DNA from: Sphingopyxis flava
GTDB lineage: Bacteria; Pseudomonadota; Alphaproteobacteria; Sphingomonadales; Sphingomonadaceae
Direction: 5' to 3'
Assembly: GCF_900168005.1 (NCBI RefSeq)
Contig: NZ_FUYP01000006.1
Location: 1 to 64,000, forward strand
Length of the DNA: 64,000 nt
Part shown: positions 1-8,618 of the stretch, piece by piece
Layout: the number at the start of each line of letters is the position of its first letter
Numbering within the stretch: position 1 is the stretch's first letter
Notes under the pieces: model-generated
The model's input: the letters and a program-made list of their open reading frames with translations, nothing else
What the model was told of the DNA's origin: nothing
The model's database searches: none
Program-made: the position numbers and the translations under genes

Positions 1-105
1 TCGATCCCACGCGATGAAATAGACGCAGCGGAGGCACTCGGCCTGCTCAAACGCCCGCTGCCGCCAACGATTGATCTTCCCCAAGAACAACATCGCCACG
101 AATAA
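1..105 (+). CDS. C-terminal end of an unidentified protein (partial)
   Basis: An open frame enters from the left edge in frame 1 and stops at TAA after 34 codons. The tail is hydrophilic (it ends PQEQHRHE) and contains an amphipathic run around AAEALGLLKR. Codon use is GC-rich, like the neighbours, which supports real coding. I do not recognise the family from so short a piece. It lies beside direct repeats and a tRNA gene, so it could belong to an integrated element, but nothing in the fragment proves this. Confidence 0.4.
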   Translation, partial: SIPRDEIDAAEALGLLKRPLPPTIDLPQEQHRHE

Positions 106-111
106 GAGCGG

Positions 112-169
112 TTAGGTTATTATGATGTGCAAGATTTAGGTTATTACGCGAGATGATTTTTTAGGTTGT
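112..169. repeat. Three direct repeats of TTAGGTT
   Basis: TTAGGTTATTA occurs at 112-122 and again at 136-146, and the core TTAGGTTGT follows at 161-169. The spacings are 24 and 25 bases, a little over two helical turns. The stretch is much more AT-rich than its surroundings. Regularly spaced direct repeats could be binding sites for a regulator or recombinase. No such protein is identifiable in the window, so the function is unknown. Confidence 0.5.
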
Positions 170-500
170 CGCACCCGACCGGGGCAGCCCACCGGCTTGG
201 CTCGGCCACTTGGCGCCCCACCCCTCAATTCCTGAACACTGATTCCTATCGCCATCGCGCGATAGGACGACTTATAGATGGGGTATTCGGGCGTTCCAAA
301 CTGCAGCTTCGAGCCAGTTCCTGTCGTTCTCCCGGCGCCCCAGGAACAACCGCTGTGGGCCCTCATTTCAGCTGAGGCCTGCGTCTTTCTAAGCTTCCGA
401 TGCGGACATTTTGAGAGACGATATCGGGTAATCCGCCCTCGATTTTGCCAGCTCTTCCACGGGCTTGCGAGTCTTTTCGGCGACCCGAATCGGGATGCAG
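170..500. other. Intergenic region with no recognisable gene
   Basis: Several short open frames cross this stretch, but none has a convincing ribosome site or family resemblance, and one runs into the tRNA gene. Codon bias is weak. It lies on the 3' side of the tRNA-Thr gene, which is where integrative elements usually insert. I see no integrase remnant and no duplicated tRNA 3' end within it. Confidence 0.4.
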
Positions 501-576
501 TGGTGCCGGCTGTCAGACTCGAACTGACGACCTACCGCTTACAAGGCGGTTGCTCTACCAACTGAGCTAAGCCGGC
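501..576 (-). tRNA. tRNA-Thr (anticodon TGT)
   Basis: The reverse complement folds as a full cloverleaf. The acceptor stem is GCCGGCT, with the matching 3' strand at 504-510. The D arm contains GCTCAGTTGGTAGAGC, and the anticodon arm is ACCGC-CTTGTAA-GCGGT with TGT in the loop. The T arm carries GTTCGAGTC. The terminal CCA is encoded (tgg at 501-503 on the plus strand), giving 76 nucleotides. It decodes ACA and, by wobble, other threonine codons. The neighbouring gene at 595 is on the same strand and lies upstream of it. Confidence 0.95.
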
Positions 577-594
577 TTCCGATGGCCCTTTGCT

Positions 595-1473
595 TCAAAT
601 GATGCCGAAGGTCCAGCCTTCCGTTGCAGCGAGTGCATCGGTGAGGGGCGAGGGCGACCAGGGCGCCTCGGCGCTGGCGATCGTGCGAAGCCAGGCAGCG
701 GTGAGGAGCGCATCGCTTGCATGGTCGCTGATTGGCCCGCAAAGACCCAGAGGCGGCGATCCTATCGCGGTGAGCGCTTTATCGAGCGCTTGGCCCTCGC
801 GAATCTTGCTGCGTCCCGGCGGAAGCCCGGCTGCACGCGCTGCGAGACTGGTGTAAATTTCGACCAGGACCGGGCCCCTCGCCGGAACCGGGTCGAGCGG
901 CCAGAGCGGAATCCGGCCGCCGAGGCGGTGGAGGAGGCGCATTCCCGAGAGGCTCGCCTTGCCGACTTGCGCTGCACCGACGAGATTGAAATTGCTGACG
1001 CTCGCCGCCTGCTTCGTTGCGCGCTGATGCATTTCGACAACGCGCAGCCTTCCGCCCCCTTTGCCGAAGAGATCGCCGACTACGCCCCCGCCATGGCGAA
1101 AATGACGCTGGGCTTCAGGGTGCGCCAAAAAGGCGGCGGCTTCAAAATGAGGATCGTTCGCCGCGATCCCGTCGACGAGCGCCCATAGCGCGCGAATGTT
1201 CGCGGGGCTCTCGCGCCATTCGGGGAAATAGGCGGCGCGGTCGGCAAAGGCGAAGGCCGCAGAGAAGTCAAAGCCGATCAGCATGTCGGTGCCCGATGCC
1301 GCGATATCCTCGATCCAATCCCTGATCTCGGCGCGCGACCATATATGTCCTGGCTTCACAAGCGCGGGCGCCGCTGCGCCGCTCGCCACCGCAAGCGCAA
1401 TGCCGCGCTGGCGCTCGCCGCGCGCGCCCGACCAGTCGAGAGCGGCAAAATGGGTAAAGCGGCGCATCGCCAA
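595..1473 (-). CDS. DUF429-like predicted nuclease-fold protein
   Basis: A 292-residue cytosolic protein with no signal peptide or membrane segment. The N-terminus has FAALDWSGARGERQRG, and residues near 67 read IGFDFSAAF. Two acidic residues in such strand contexts are typical of DUF429-type proteins, predicted to have an RNase H-like fold. An acidic stretch near residue 240 (GPISDHASDALLTAAW) may complete the metal site. The substrate is unknown. The family assignment is from motif memory only, so treat it as probable. The gene diverges from the nifU-type gene that follows. Confidence 0.6.
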   Translation of the reverse strand: MAMRRFTHFAALDWSGARGERQRGIALAVASGAAAPALVKPGHIWSRAEIRDWIEDIAASGTDMLIGFDFSAAFAFADRAAYFPEWRESPANIRALWALVDGIAANDPHFEAAAFLAHPEAQRHFRHGGGVVGDLFGKGGGRLRVVEMHQRATKQAASVSNFNLVGAAQVGKASLSGMRLLHRLGGRIPLWPLDPVPARGPVLVEIYTSLAARAAGLPPGRSKIREGQALDKALTAIGSPPLGLCGPISDHASDALLTAAWLRTIASAEAPWSPSPLTDALAATEGWTFGII

Positions 1474-1521
1474 GTCCTAGCGCATCTGTGTCACCTTGCA
1501 CAAAGCGCGATTGAGCCCCAC

Positions 1522-2109
1522 ATGCACCCCATGCTGATCGAAACCGAATCGACGCCCAATCCCGCGACGCTCAAATTCCTGCCCGGCGAGGTGGTGATGG
1601 AGGCGGGAACCCGCGATTTTGCGACGCCCGAAGAGGCTGAAGCCTCGCCGCTGGCGACGGCGCTCTTTTCGCTTGGCGACGTGACCGGCGTCTTCTTCGG
1701 CCGCGACTTCATTTCGGTGACGATCGCGCCGGGTGCCCAATGGGCTGATGTGAAGCCCGACGTTCTTGGCGTCATCATGGACCATTTTGTCGCGCGGATG
1801 CCGCTGTTTCATCCTGCCAGCGCTGCAGGGATCGGGGTTCCGGCAGAAGAGGAGGGCGGTTTCGCCGACGATCCCGCCGACGCCGACATCATCGAGCAGA
1901 TCAAGGAACTCATCGAAACGCGCGTCCGTCCCGCGGTCGCCAATGATGGCGGCGACATCATCTATCGCGGCTTCGACAAGGGCAATGTCTATCTCAAGAT
2001 GCAAGGGGCCTGCTCGGGCTGCCCATCGTCGACGGCGACGCTGAAGAATGGCATCGAATCGCTGCTCAAACACTATGTTCCCGAAGTAACGGCGGTCCAC
2101 GCCGTTTGA
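1522..2109 (+). CDS. NifU/NfuA-type iron-sulfur cluster scaffold or carrier
   Basis: A 195-residue protein with two parts. An N-terminal Nfu_N domain (residues 1-85) begins LIETESTPNPATLKFLPG. A C-terminal NifU domain (about 120-190) carries the cluster-binding CSGC motif at Cys164 and Cys167. Nfu proteins bind a [4Fe-4S] cluster between two monomers and pass it to apo-enzymes. A likely client, MiaB, is encoded 4 kb downstream. The frame is open upstream, but ATG 1522 begins the conserved domain; ATG 1531 is an alternative. The nitroreductase gene follows after 24 bases. Confidence 0.9.
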   Translation: MHPMLIETESTPNPATLKFLPGEVVMEAGTRDFATPEEAEASPLATALFSLGDVTGVFFGRDFISVTIAPGAQWADVKPDVLGVIMDHFVARMPLFHPASAAGIGVPAEEEGGFADDPADADIIEQIKELIETRVRPAVANDGGDIIYRGFDKGNVYLKMQGACSGCPSSTATLKNGIESLLKHYVPEVTAVHAV

Positions 2110-2133
2110 TTTCATCCCGACAGGAGAAAGCCC

Positions 2134-2727
2134 ATGAGCGAGCCGCTTTCCGATAGCGCCCTCGACCAGCTGTTTCGCACAGCGCGCACCTATAACGGCT
2201 ATTTCGACCGGCCCGTTTCGGAAGAGCAGCTTCACGCGATCTGGGACCTTGTGAAATATGGCCCGACGAGCGCCAACAGCCTGCCGGCGAGGATCGTGTG
2301 GTGCGTGTCCGACGAGGCAAAGGCAAAGCTTGCCGCGCTGGCCTTGCCTGCGAACGGCGAGAAGATACTGAAGGCGCCGGTCACCGCCATCATCGCGATG
2401 GATACCGAATTCTACGAGCTTCTGCCCGAATTCTTTCCGCATACCGACGCGCGGAGCTGGTTTGCGGGCAATGCGCAGCATGCCGAGGCAACGGCCTTTC
2501 GCAACTCGAGCCTGCAGGGCGCTTATTTCATCCTCGCCGCGCGCGCGCTGGGACTCGATACGGGGCCGATGTCGGGCTTCGACAATGCCGGGGTCGACGC
2601 AGCCTTTTTCGGCGATGAGCCCAATGTGAAGAGCAATTTCATTTCGACGCTCGGATATGGTGACCCTGCAACTATCTTCGAGCGCAGCCCGCGACCCGAT
2701 TTCGCCCGCTTCAACCGCATCGCCTGA
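2134..2727 (+). CDS. Nitroreductase-family protein, malonic semialdehyde reductase RutE-like
   Basis: A 197-residue flavin enzyme of the nitroreductase superfamily. Residues 15-60 show the RutE/HadB-type start ([19 protein letters not shown] followed by [16 protein letters not shown]). Later, [17 protein letters not shown] and [12 protein letters not shown] match the conserved FMN-site and C-terminal motifs of this subgroup. In other bacteria RutE reduces malonic semialdehyde to 3-hydroxypropionate during pyrimidine use, but no rut genes are nearby, so the natural substrate is open. An aggagaaag ribosome site precedes the ATG. The next gene begins within 20 bases, suggesting cotranscription with tsaB. 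Confidence 0.85.
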   Translation: MSEPLSDSALDQLFRTARTYNGYFDRPVSEEQLHAIWDLVKYGPTSANSLPARIVWCVSDEAKAKLAALALPANGEKILKAPVTAIIAMDTEFYELLPEFFPHTDARSWFAGNAQHAEATAFRNSSLQGAYFILAARALGLDTGPMSGFDNAGVDAAFFGDEPNVKSNFISTLGYGDPATIFERSPRPDFARFNRIA

Positions 2728-2745
2728 TTGGCGGGAGGCGCGTGG

Positions 2746-3363
2746 GTGCTGCGACTGGTCATCGATTCGGCGAGCGAGGCCTGCTCAGCGGCGCTGTTCG
2801 GCGACGCGGGGCTTCTCGATTTTCGTCACGAAGTGATCGGTCGCGGGCACGCTGAGCGGCTGGTGCCGCTGATTGCAGAACTGAAGGACGGCGGGCGCGC
2901 TGATGCGATCGCCGTCGGTTGCGGCCCCGGCAGCTTCGCGGGCGTTCGGATCGGCGTCGCTGCCGCGCGGGCGCTCGCGCTCGGATGGGGCGTGCCTGCA
3001 AAAGGCTTTTCGAGCCTTGCGCTTGTTGCGGCAGGAGCGGCAAAGGAACTCGCCGAAGCCGATGGCGGCCTCGTCGTGATGGAAGGGGGGCATGGACAAT
3101 GGTTCGTCCAACCGTTCGCGGCGAACCTCAAGCCCGCCGCCGACGTTCGCTCACTCCTCCCCGATGAGGCGGCCGCGCTCCCGCAAGCGCTCATTGTCGG
3201 AAACCGCGCCGAGGCCTTTGTTGCCCGGCGCGGTCATGGCCGCGCCGTACCAGCGCTTCCCGACGCGCGCGCCTTCGCCTTGCTCCCGCGCGAGGCGCTC
3301 TTCGGCGACCCGAGCCCGATCTACGGCCGCGCGCCCGACGCCAAGCCGATGGCCCTATCGTGA
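2746..3363 (+). CDS. tsaB: tRNA threonylcarbamoyladenosine biosynthesis protein TsaB
   Basis: TsaB pairs with TsaD (and TsaE) to make the t6A37 modification of ANN-decoding tRNAs. The start VLRLVIDSASEACSAALF and the motif GCGPGSFAGVRIGVAAARAL are the characteristic ASKHA-fold elements of TsaB. GTG 2746 is preferred because GGAGG lies 8 bases upstream; a TTG at 2728 in the same frame is less likely. The length of 205 residues is normal. The 3' end overlaps rimI by 4 bases, so the two are translationally coupled. tsaD and tsaE are not in the window. Confidence 0.92.
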   Translation: MLRLVIDSASEACSAALFGDAGLLDFRHEVIGRGHAERLVPLIAELKDGGRADAIAVGCGPGSFAGVRIGVAAARALALGWGVPAKGFSSLALVAAGAAKELAEADGGLVVMEGGHGQWFVQPFAANLKPAADVRSLLPDEAAALPQALIVGNRAEAFVARRGHGRAVPALPDARAFALLPREALFGDPSPIYGRAPDAKPMALS

Positions 3364-3821
3364 GCGGCACGATCGTCCTTGCGACCGCGCGCGTCAGCGA
3401 TGTCGGCGCGCTGATGGAGATCATGGGGGCCGCCTTTGATCCAGCCTATGGCGAGGCATGGAGCGCGGCGCAGCTGCTCACGCTCTTCGCGCTACCCTCA
3501 GCACGTGTCTGTCTCGCGCGCGATGGCGAGCAGCCATGCGGCTTTTCGGCCGCACGCGTCGCTGGCCCTGAAAGCGAGTTGCTGCTGCTTGCCGTCAATC
3601 CGCGGTGGCGCGGCCGCGGGATCGGGCGGCGACTGATCGAGGATTGGCAGGCATGGGCGGCAGGCGAAGGCGCGGAGGAATATTTTCTTGAAATGCGCGC
3701 CGACAATTCAGCCGTTCGCCTATACCGGGAAGCAGGATTTACCGAATGCGGGCGCCGCACGGCTTATTATCGCGGCGGTGACGGGGTTGTTCGCGACGCG
3801 ATTACCATGCGGCGTCGATAA
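3360..3821 (+). CDS. rimI: RimI-type GNAT N-acetyltransferase
   Basis: A GNAT acetyltransferase of 153 residues, starting with GTG inside the tsaB stop. Motif A for acetyl-CoA is LAVNPRWRGRGIGRRLIEDW (residues about 79-98). It is followed by EYFLEMRADNSAVRLYREAGFTECGRRTAYY, split here as EMRADNSAVRLYREAGF then RRTAYY, which is the RimI signature. RimI acetylates the N-terminal alanine of ribosomal protein bS18. The tsaB-rimI pairing is common in proteobacteria. The gene ends the tsaB transcript, and a 128-base gap precedes the mucR-like gene. Confidence 0.88.
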   Translation: MSGTIVLATARVSDVGALMEIMGAAFDPAYGEAWSAAQLLTLFALPSARVCLARDGEQPCGFSAARVAGPESELLLLAVNPRWRGRGIGRRLIEDWQAWAAGEGAEEYFLEMRADNSAVRLYREAGFTECGRRTAYYRGGDGVVRDAITMRRR

Positions 3822-3949
3822 ATTCCTTCGTAACTGAATCATCTTAGATTGCAGCATTGTCGCCAAAATGGCATAAATAGCTGTGGACGAAGAAAACTCG
3901 ACCTATTCGCCGTCCATTCTTCTGGGATGAATAGATAGGAACTGCCCCC

Positions 3950-4381
3950 ATGTCGGAACAAGCCGATACCAGTGAAATGCTCGTCACCCTGACGGCCGAT
4001 ATCGTCGCTGCGCATGTCAGCAACAATAGTGTTGCGATTTCTGATCTTGCGATGCTGATCAATAATGTTCACGCCGCGCTGTCGGGATTGGGCAAAGAAA
4101 CTGCGCCCGAAGAAAAGCCGGTTCCCGCGGTTTCCATTCGCGCGTCGGTCAAACCCGACTACATCGTGTGCCTCGAGGACGGCAAAAAGCTGAAGATGCT
4201 GCGCCGCCACCTCATGACGCATTATGAAATGACCCCGGAGGATTATCGCGCGAAGTGGGGCCTTCCCGCTGACTATCCGATGGTCGCACCGAATTACGCT
4301 GCCAAGCGCCGCGCGCTTGCGAAGGAAATCGGTCTTGGCACCAAGGGTCGGGGCGGCGGGCGCAAGCGCCGCAAGGCTTAA
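3950..4381 (+). CDS. MucR/Ros-family zinc-finger transcriptional regulator
   Basis: A 143-residue DNA-binding regulator of the alphaproteobacterial MucR/Ros family. The C-terminal half has the Cys2His2-like finger region. IVCLEDGKKLKMLRRHLMTH gives the cysteine and histidines, and MTPEDYRAKWGLPADYPMVA is the family hallmark. In this finger the first cysteine pair is reduced to one visible Cys, as in some MucR homologues. Members repress exopolysaccharide, motility and cell-cycle genes and often themselves. An AT-rich upstream region (3822-3949) would hold its promoter. A GC-rich hairpin follows the gene. Confidence 0.9.
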   Translation: MSEQADTSEMLVTLTADIVAAHVSNNSVAISDLAMLINNVHAALSGLGKETAPEEKPVPAVSIRASVKPDYIVCLEDGKKLKMLRRHLMTHYEMTPEDYRAKWGLPADYPMVAPNYAAKRRALAKEIGLGTKGRGGGRKRRKA

Positions 4382-4414
4382 AGCCTTCGCCGATAACCCG
4401 CATGCGGGAAAAGT

Positions 4415-4447
4415 GGGGGCGGCGCCCGCCGGGGGCCGCCCTTGTTC
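4415..4447 (+). terminator. Probable rho-independent terminator after the mucR-like gene
   Basis: GGGCGGC at 4417-4423 pairs with GCCGCCC at 4435-4441 around a GC-rich loop, followed by a short T-rich run (ttgttct). It sits between the mucR-like gene and fur on the same strand. Confidence 0.55.
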
Positions 4448-4516
4448 TATTCCCGGCACCACCCTATACAATGGGTGAAGGAAGAAAGACGACTGCGTCT
4501 TGCAGGAAAGGCCCGC

Positions 4517-4942
4517 ATGTCCGGTACCATCGATGTTGAAGCGCTGTGCCACGAAAAGGGGCTGCGCATCACCGAGCAGCGCCGGATCATCGCGCGCGTC
4601 ATTTCGGATTCAGAGGATCATCCCGACGTCGAGACGCTCTATGAACGCGCGTCCAAGATCGACAGCGGCATTTCGATCGCCACCGTCTATCGCACCGTTC
4701 GCCTGTTCGAAGAGGCGGGCATTCTCGACCGTCATGATTTCGGCGATGGCCGCTCGCGTTACGAAGCGGCGCCTGAGGCGCATCATGATCATCTGATCGA
4801 CGTCGAGACGGGGAAAGTGATCGAATTCGTCGATCCTGAACTGGAAGCGCTGCAGAAGGTGATTGCCGAACGTCTGGGTTTTCGTCTCGTCGACCACCGC
4901 ATGGAACTTTATGGTGTCTCCCTCGATCGCAAGCGCGACTGA
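4517..4942 (+). CDS. fur: Ferric uptake regulator Fur/Irr-type
   Basis: A 141-residue Fur-family metalloregulator. The N-terminal winged helix contains RITEQRRIIARVI and the recognition helix ISIATVYRTVRLFEEAG. The metal-binding hinge and dimer region has EAHHDHLIDVETGKVIEF, supplying the histidines of site 2. The usual CxxC pairs of the structural zinc site are absent, as in many alphaproteobacterial Fur proteins. ATG 4517 is chosen because aggaaagg lies just upstream; the TTG at 4442 in the same frame is unlikely. The 3' end overlaps the following acyltransferase gene by 32 bases. Confidence 0.9.
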   Translation: MSGTIDVEALCHEKGLRITEQRRIIARVISDSEDHPDVETLYERASKIDSGISIATVYRTVRLFEEAGILDRHDFGDGRSRYEAAPEAHHDHLIDVETGKVIEFVDPELEALQKVIAERLGFRLVDHRMELYGVSLDRKRD

Positions 4943-5708
4943 TCGCGCTCCGATCACCTGGCGCCTGGTGCTGCGCCTCGCCTTGATGGTGCTGGCGCTC
5001 CTCTTCCTCATCGTCCCGCATCTGTGCTACCGCGCCGTCGGCAGACCCTCGCCGATGGTCATGGCCTTCCTCAATGCCGCCGGCTGGATAGGAGGGCTGC
5101 GTATCCGCACCACCGGGACGCGGCTGCGGCGCGACGTATTGTTCGTCGCCAATCATGTGAGCTGGCTGGATATTCTCGCGCTCGGCGGCGCCGCGCGCTC
5201 GGCCTTCGTCTCGAAGGCCGAGGTCGAAACGACCCCGCTCGTCGGCTGGCTCGCCGACCAGAACCACACTATCTACGTCCAGCGCGAGGCGAAGCGCGAA
5301 ATCCACAATCAGGCAAGCGAACTTCGCAGCGCGCTCGCGCGCGGCCGCCCGGTGACCTTGTTTCCCGAAGGAACGACGGGGCCCGGCGATGGACTGCTGC
5401 CCTTTCGCGCCTCGCTCCTTCAGGCGGTCATTCCAACCCCCCCGCGGCTCCAGGTCCAGCCGGTATTCCTCGATTATGGCGAAGAGGCCCCCGATATTGC
5501 GTGGCTCGACCCTGAGTCCGGCCTCGACAATTTCAAGCGGCTCCTCGCGCGCAGGCGGCCGATCTTGCTCACCATCCACTATCTCGATCCGCTGCCCGAC
5601 GAAGTCGAGGCTGACCGCAAGGCGCTTGCTGACGCGGCCCGCGCTGCAATCGCTGCTCGGATGGAAGAGGCGGCGCGCTCTTCCGCGACCGCGCGCGATC
5701 GCCTATAG
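4911..5708 (+). CDS. 1-acyl-sn-glycerol-3-phosphate acyltransferase (PlsC-like, LPLAT family)
   Basis: A membrane-bound acyltransferase of about 265 residues that would acylate lysophosphatidate or a related lipid. A hydrophobic segment at residues 17-37 anchors it. The catalytic NHVSWLD motif (the H-x4-D box) and the FPEGTT phosphate-binding motif are both present. ATG 4911 lies inside the end of fur with no strong ribosome site, so translation may depend on coupling; GTG 4914 is the alternative. The miaB start follows the stop after 7 bases. The order fur-plsC-miaB-phoH is widely conserved in alphaproteobacteria. Confidence 0.87.
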   Translation: MVSPSIASATDRAPITWRLVLRLALMVLALLFLIVPHLCYRAVGRPSPMVMAFLNAAGWIGGLRIRTTGTRLRRDVLFVANHVSWLDILALGGAARSAFVSKAEVETTPLVGWLADQNHTIYVQREAKREIHNQASELRSALARGRPVTLFPEGTTGPGDGLLPFRASLLQAVIPTPPRLQVQPVFLDYGEEAPDIAWLDPESGLDNFKRLLARRRPILLTIHYLDPLPDEVEADRKALADAARAAIAARMEEAARSSATARDRL

Positions 5709-5715
5709 CGCGCCG

Positions 5716-7053
5716 ATGAAATCCGACTCTCCAAAGACATTTCACGTCAAATCCTTCGGCTGCCAGATGAACGTCTATGACGGCGAACGCATGGCGGAGA
5801 TGCTGGGCGCTGAGGGTTATGCGCCCGCAGCCGAAGGCGCAGACGCCGATCTTGTCATCCTCAACACCTGTCATATTCGCGAGAAGGCTGCAGAGAAGGT
5901 CTATTCGGACATCGGCCGCCTGAAGCGCGAGGACGGCACGAGCCCGACGATCGCGGTCGCGGGCTGCGTCGCGCAGGCCGAGGGCGCCGAGATCGCGCGC
6001 CGCGCGCCGAGCGTCGGGGTCGTCGTCGGACCGCAGGCCTATCACCGCCTCCCCGAGCTCATCGCGCGCGCCGAGCGCGGCGAAAAGGCGATCGATCTCG
6101 ACATGCCGCTTGAAAGCAAGTTTGGCGCACTTCCGCGCCGCAGCGGCCTTCAGCGCCCCACCGCCTTCCTCACCGTGCAGGAAGGCTGCGACAAATTTTG
6201 CACCTATTGCGTTGTTCCCTATACGCGCGGCGCTGAGACGAGCCGGCCCTTTGGCGATCTGATCGCCGAGGCGCGCGCCCTCGTGGCAGGCGGGGTGCGC
6301 GAGATCACGCTGCTCGGTCAGAATGTGAACGCGTGGGACGGCGAAGATGAGCGGGGAAGGGCGATCGGTCTCGACGGGCTGATCCGTGCACTCGCCGAAG
6401 AGGAGGGGCTCGAGCGCATCCGCTACACGACCAGCCACCCCAATGACATGAGCGACGGCTTGATCGCGGCGCATGGCGAGGTCGACAAGCTGATGCCATT
6501 TCTCCATCTGCCGGTGCAGGCGGGCAGCGACCGCATTCTTGCCGCGATGAACCGCAGCCACAACGTCGAGAGCTATTTGCGCGTCATCGAGCGCGTTCGG
6601 AAAGCACGCCCCGACATCGCAATCTCGGGCGATTTCATCGTCGGCTTCCCCGGCGAAACCGAAGCGGATTTCGAGGCGACGCTCGATATCGTTCGCGCGA
6701 CGGGCTATGCGATGGCGTATAGCTTCAAATATTCGCGTCGGCCCGGCACGCCCGCAGCCTCGATGGAGGGTCAGGTCGACGAAGCAGTGATGAACGACCG
6801 GCTCCAGCGGCTCCAGTCGCTTCTCAACGCACAGCAGCACGCGTTCAACGAAGCAACCGTCGGCCGAACGACGCGTCTTCTGCTTGAGCGCAAGGGCAAG
6901 CACGAGGGTCAGCTCATTGGCAAATCGCCCTGGCTTCAGTCGGTCCATGTCACAGCGCCAGGGCTGGCGATCGGCGATATGGTCGACGTCGAAATCATCT
7001 CGGCGGGTCCGAACAGTCTGGGCGCAGCTGTGCGCCAATTGCAGGAGGCTTGA
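5716..7053 (+). CDS. miaB: tRNA-2-methylthio-N6-dimethylallyladenosine synthase MiaB
   Basis: A radical-SAM methylthiotransferase of 445 residues acting on i6A37 of tRNAs that read UNN codons. The N-terminal UPF0004 domain holds the auxiliary-cluster cysteines Cys16, Cys52 and Cys84. The radical SAM motif CDKFCTYC places Cys158, Cys162 and Cys165 around the catalytic [4Fe-4S] cluster. A C-terminal TRAM domain follows residue 375. The frame is open far upstream, but ATG 5716 begins the conserved N-terminus. Its stop overlaps the phoH start (ATGA). Confidence 0.96.
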   Translation: MKSDSPKTFHVKSFGCQMNVYDGERMAEMLGAEGYAPAAEGADADLVILNTCHIREKAAEKVYSDIGRLKREDGTSPTIAVAGCVAQAEGAEIARRAPSVGVVVGPQAYHRLPELIARAERGEKAIDLDMPLESKFGALPRRSGLQRPTAFLTVQEGCDKFCTYCVVPYTRGAETSRPFGDLIAEARALVAGGVREITLLGQNVNAWDGEDERGRAIGLDGLIRALAEEEGLERIRYTTSHPNDMSDGLIAAHGEVDKLMPFLHLPVQAGSDRILAAMNRSHNVESYLRVIERVRKARPDIAISGDFIVGFPGETEADFEATLDIVRATGYAMAYSFKYSRRPGTPAASMEGQVDEAVMNDRLQRLQSLLNAQQHAFNEATVGRTTRLLLERKGKHEGQLIGKSPWLQSVHVTAPGLAIGDMVDVEIISAGPNSLGAAVRQLQEA

Positions 7054-8057
7054 TGTCCAAACGTCCGCTCGCAGCTTCTCCTGCCGAACCCGGCGACCGC
7101 GTTCGGCTGACCGCGGAATTCGAGCGAACGCAATTATTGGGCATTCTCTTTGGCGAGTTCGACCGCAATCTCGTCGCGATCGAAAACCGTCTCGGCGTCT
7201 ATATCTCGGCGCGCGGCAATCGCGTGCAGATCGAGGGTGAGGCTGAGGCCGCGGCGCGCGCGCGCGACGTGCTAACCGAACTCTACAATCGCATCGAACA
7301 GGGGCAGGAGGTCGACGCAGGGCTCGTCGACGGGGTGATCGCGATGTCGGCGCAGCCGACGCTCGCCGGTATTATCCGCCACGACGCGAGCGAAGCGCCG
7401 ACGGTGATGATCCGGACGCGCAAGAAGACGATCGTTCCCCGGGCGCCTTCGCAGGTCCCCTACATGCAGGCGCTCGCGCGCGATGACGTAATATTTGCGC
7501 TCGGCCCTGCGGGGACCGGCAAGACCTATCTTGCGGTCGCGCAGGCGGTCGCGCAGCTCATCACCGGCAGCGTACAGCGCCTCATTCTTTCGCGTCCCGC
7601 GGTCGAGGCAGGTGAAAAGCTCGGCTTCCTTCCTGGCGACATGAAGGAAAAGGTCGACCCCTATCTTCGCCCACTCTACGACGCCCTGCACGACTGTCTG
7701 CCCGCTGAGCAGGTCGAGCGCCGTATCGCATCGGGCGAGATCGAAATCGCGCCGCTCGCCTTCATGCGCGGCCGCACGCTCGCCGATGCCTTCATCATCC
7801 TCGACGAAGCGCAGAACACGACGATCCCGCAGATGAAGATGTTTCTGACCCGCTTTGGCATGAACAGCCGCATGGTCATTTGCGGCGACCCCAAGCAGGT
7901 CGACTTGCCCGCACCTGCGACCTCGGGGCTCGCCGACGCCGTCGCGCGGCTCGAGGGGATCGAGGGCATAAACGTCAGCCGCTTTACCGCCGCCGATGTC
8001 GTCCGTCACCCGATCGTCGGGCGGATTGTCGAGGCCTATGAGGGGCCAGGAGCTTAG
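7053..8057 (+). CDS. PhoH-family ATPase
   Basis: A 334-residue PhoH protein, a P-loop ATPase linked to RNA metabolism and phosphate stress. Walker A is GPAGTGKT (near residue 155), and the Walker B region reads FIILDEAQNTTIPQMKMFLT. An N-terminal KH-like segment (LGVYISARGNRVQIEG) precedes it. ATG 7053 has GGAGG at 7044-7048 and overlaps the miaB stop. In most alphaproteobacteria ybeY, a CorC-like gene and lnt follow; here the next gene points the other way and is unrelated. Confidence 0.93.
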   Translation: MSKRPLAASPAEPGDRVRLTAEFERTQLLGILFGEFDRNLVAIENRLGVYISARGNRVQIEGEAEAAARARDVLTELYNRIEQGQEVDAGLVDGVIAMSAQPTLAGIIRHDASEAPTVMIRTRKKTIVPRAPSQVPYMQALARDDVIFALGPAGTGKTYLAVAQAVAQLITGSVQRLILSRPAVEAGEKLGFLPGDMKEKVDPYLRPLYDALHDCLPAEQVERRIASGEIEIAPLAFMRGRTLADAFIILDEAQNTTIPQMKMFLTRFGMNSRMVICGDPKQVDLPAPATSGLADAVARLEGIEGINVSRFTAADVVRHPIVGRIVEAYEGPGA

Positions 8058-8121
8058 ATACCCTCGATCAGCCACAGCCCTCACCGGGCAAGCCGCTCTC
8101 ACCTGATCCGCTGACTGGTCT

Positions 8122-8616
8122 TCACGGCCGTGATGCGCCTGCGGCGGGACGTCGGGTGCGAGGGAATATCTCATTTGGCCGGCCGTGGGGACAAAATTGA
8201 TATTCCGCCGCGTCAAGCTCCCGGAATCGGGACGGCCAGCCTGGCAGGCACTCGAAAGCCGCGGTATCGAGGCCTCTGACGACGGCCAAAGATAATCCGT
8301 GGATGCGGGCTTCACCGATGAGGCAATTGAGCCTTGGTCGCGGCGTTGAATCGATCTCGACGAATGCGGATCCCGCATGATCCGGGATTGCCAAATCGAG
8401 CGAAAATTTTTCAACGCCGCAAGCCCGGATCAATCTCGCGCTCGTCGGGCCATCCTCAGCTTTGCGATCCGACAGCGAAAGATCATCATAATCGTCGTCA
8501 GCGATCCGAAGATACAGTGGCTCCTCTCTGCTCGCGGACCAGGCTTGCGCGCCTAAGGCGCTGGCAAGCGCCAGGGCCGAACCCAGCAGCATTCCCGCGA
8601 GGAACGAACGGCGCAT
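8122..8616 (-). CDS. Exported hypothetical protein
   Basis: A 164-residue protein starting MRRSFLAGMLLGSALALASA, a clear Sec signal peptide or single anchor with cleavage near AQA at residues 24-26. The mature part has four cysteines (RACGVEKF, RLNCLIGE, AFECLPGW, YQFCPHG), consistent with two disulfides in the periplasm. ATG 8616 is chosen because it begins the signal peptide; the frame is open further upstream. It follows doxX on the same strand after 2 bases, so the two form a transcription unit. I do not recognise the family. Confidence 0.65.
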   Translation of the reverse strand: MRRSFLAGMLLGSALALASALGAQAWSASREEPLYLRIADDDYDDLSLSDRKAEDGPTSARLIRACGVEKFSLDLAIPDHAGSAFVEIDSTPRPRLNCLIGEARIHGLSLAVVRGLDTAAFECLPGWPSRFRELDAAEYQFCPHGRPNEIFPRTRRPAAGASRP

Positions 8617-8618
8617 GG

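Noticed and set aside
278..565. 95-codon frame between the left repeats and the tRNA
   Set aside because: It runs into the tRNA-Thr gene and has no ribosome site or family features.
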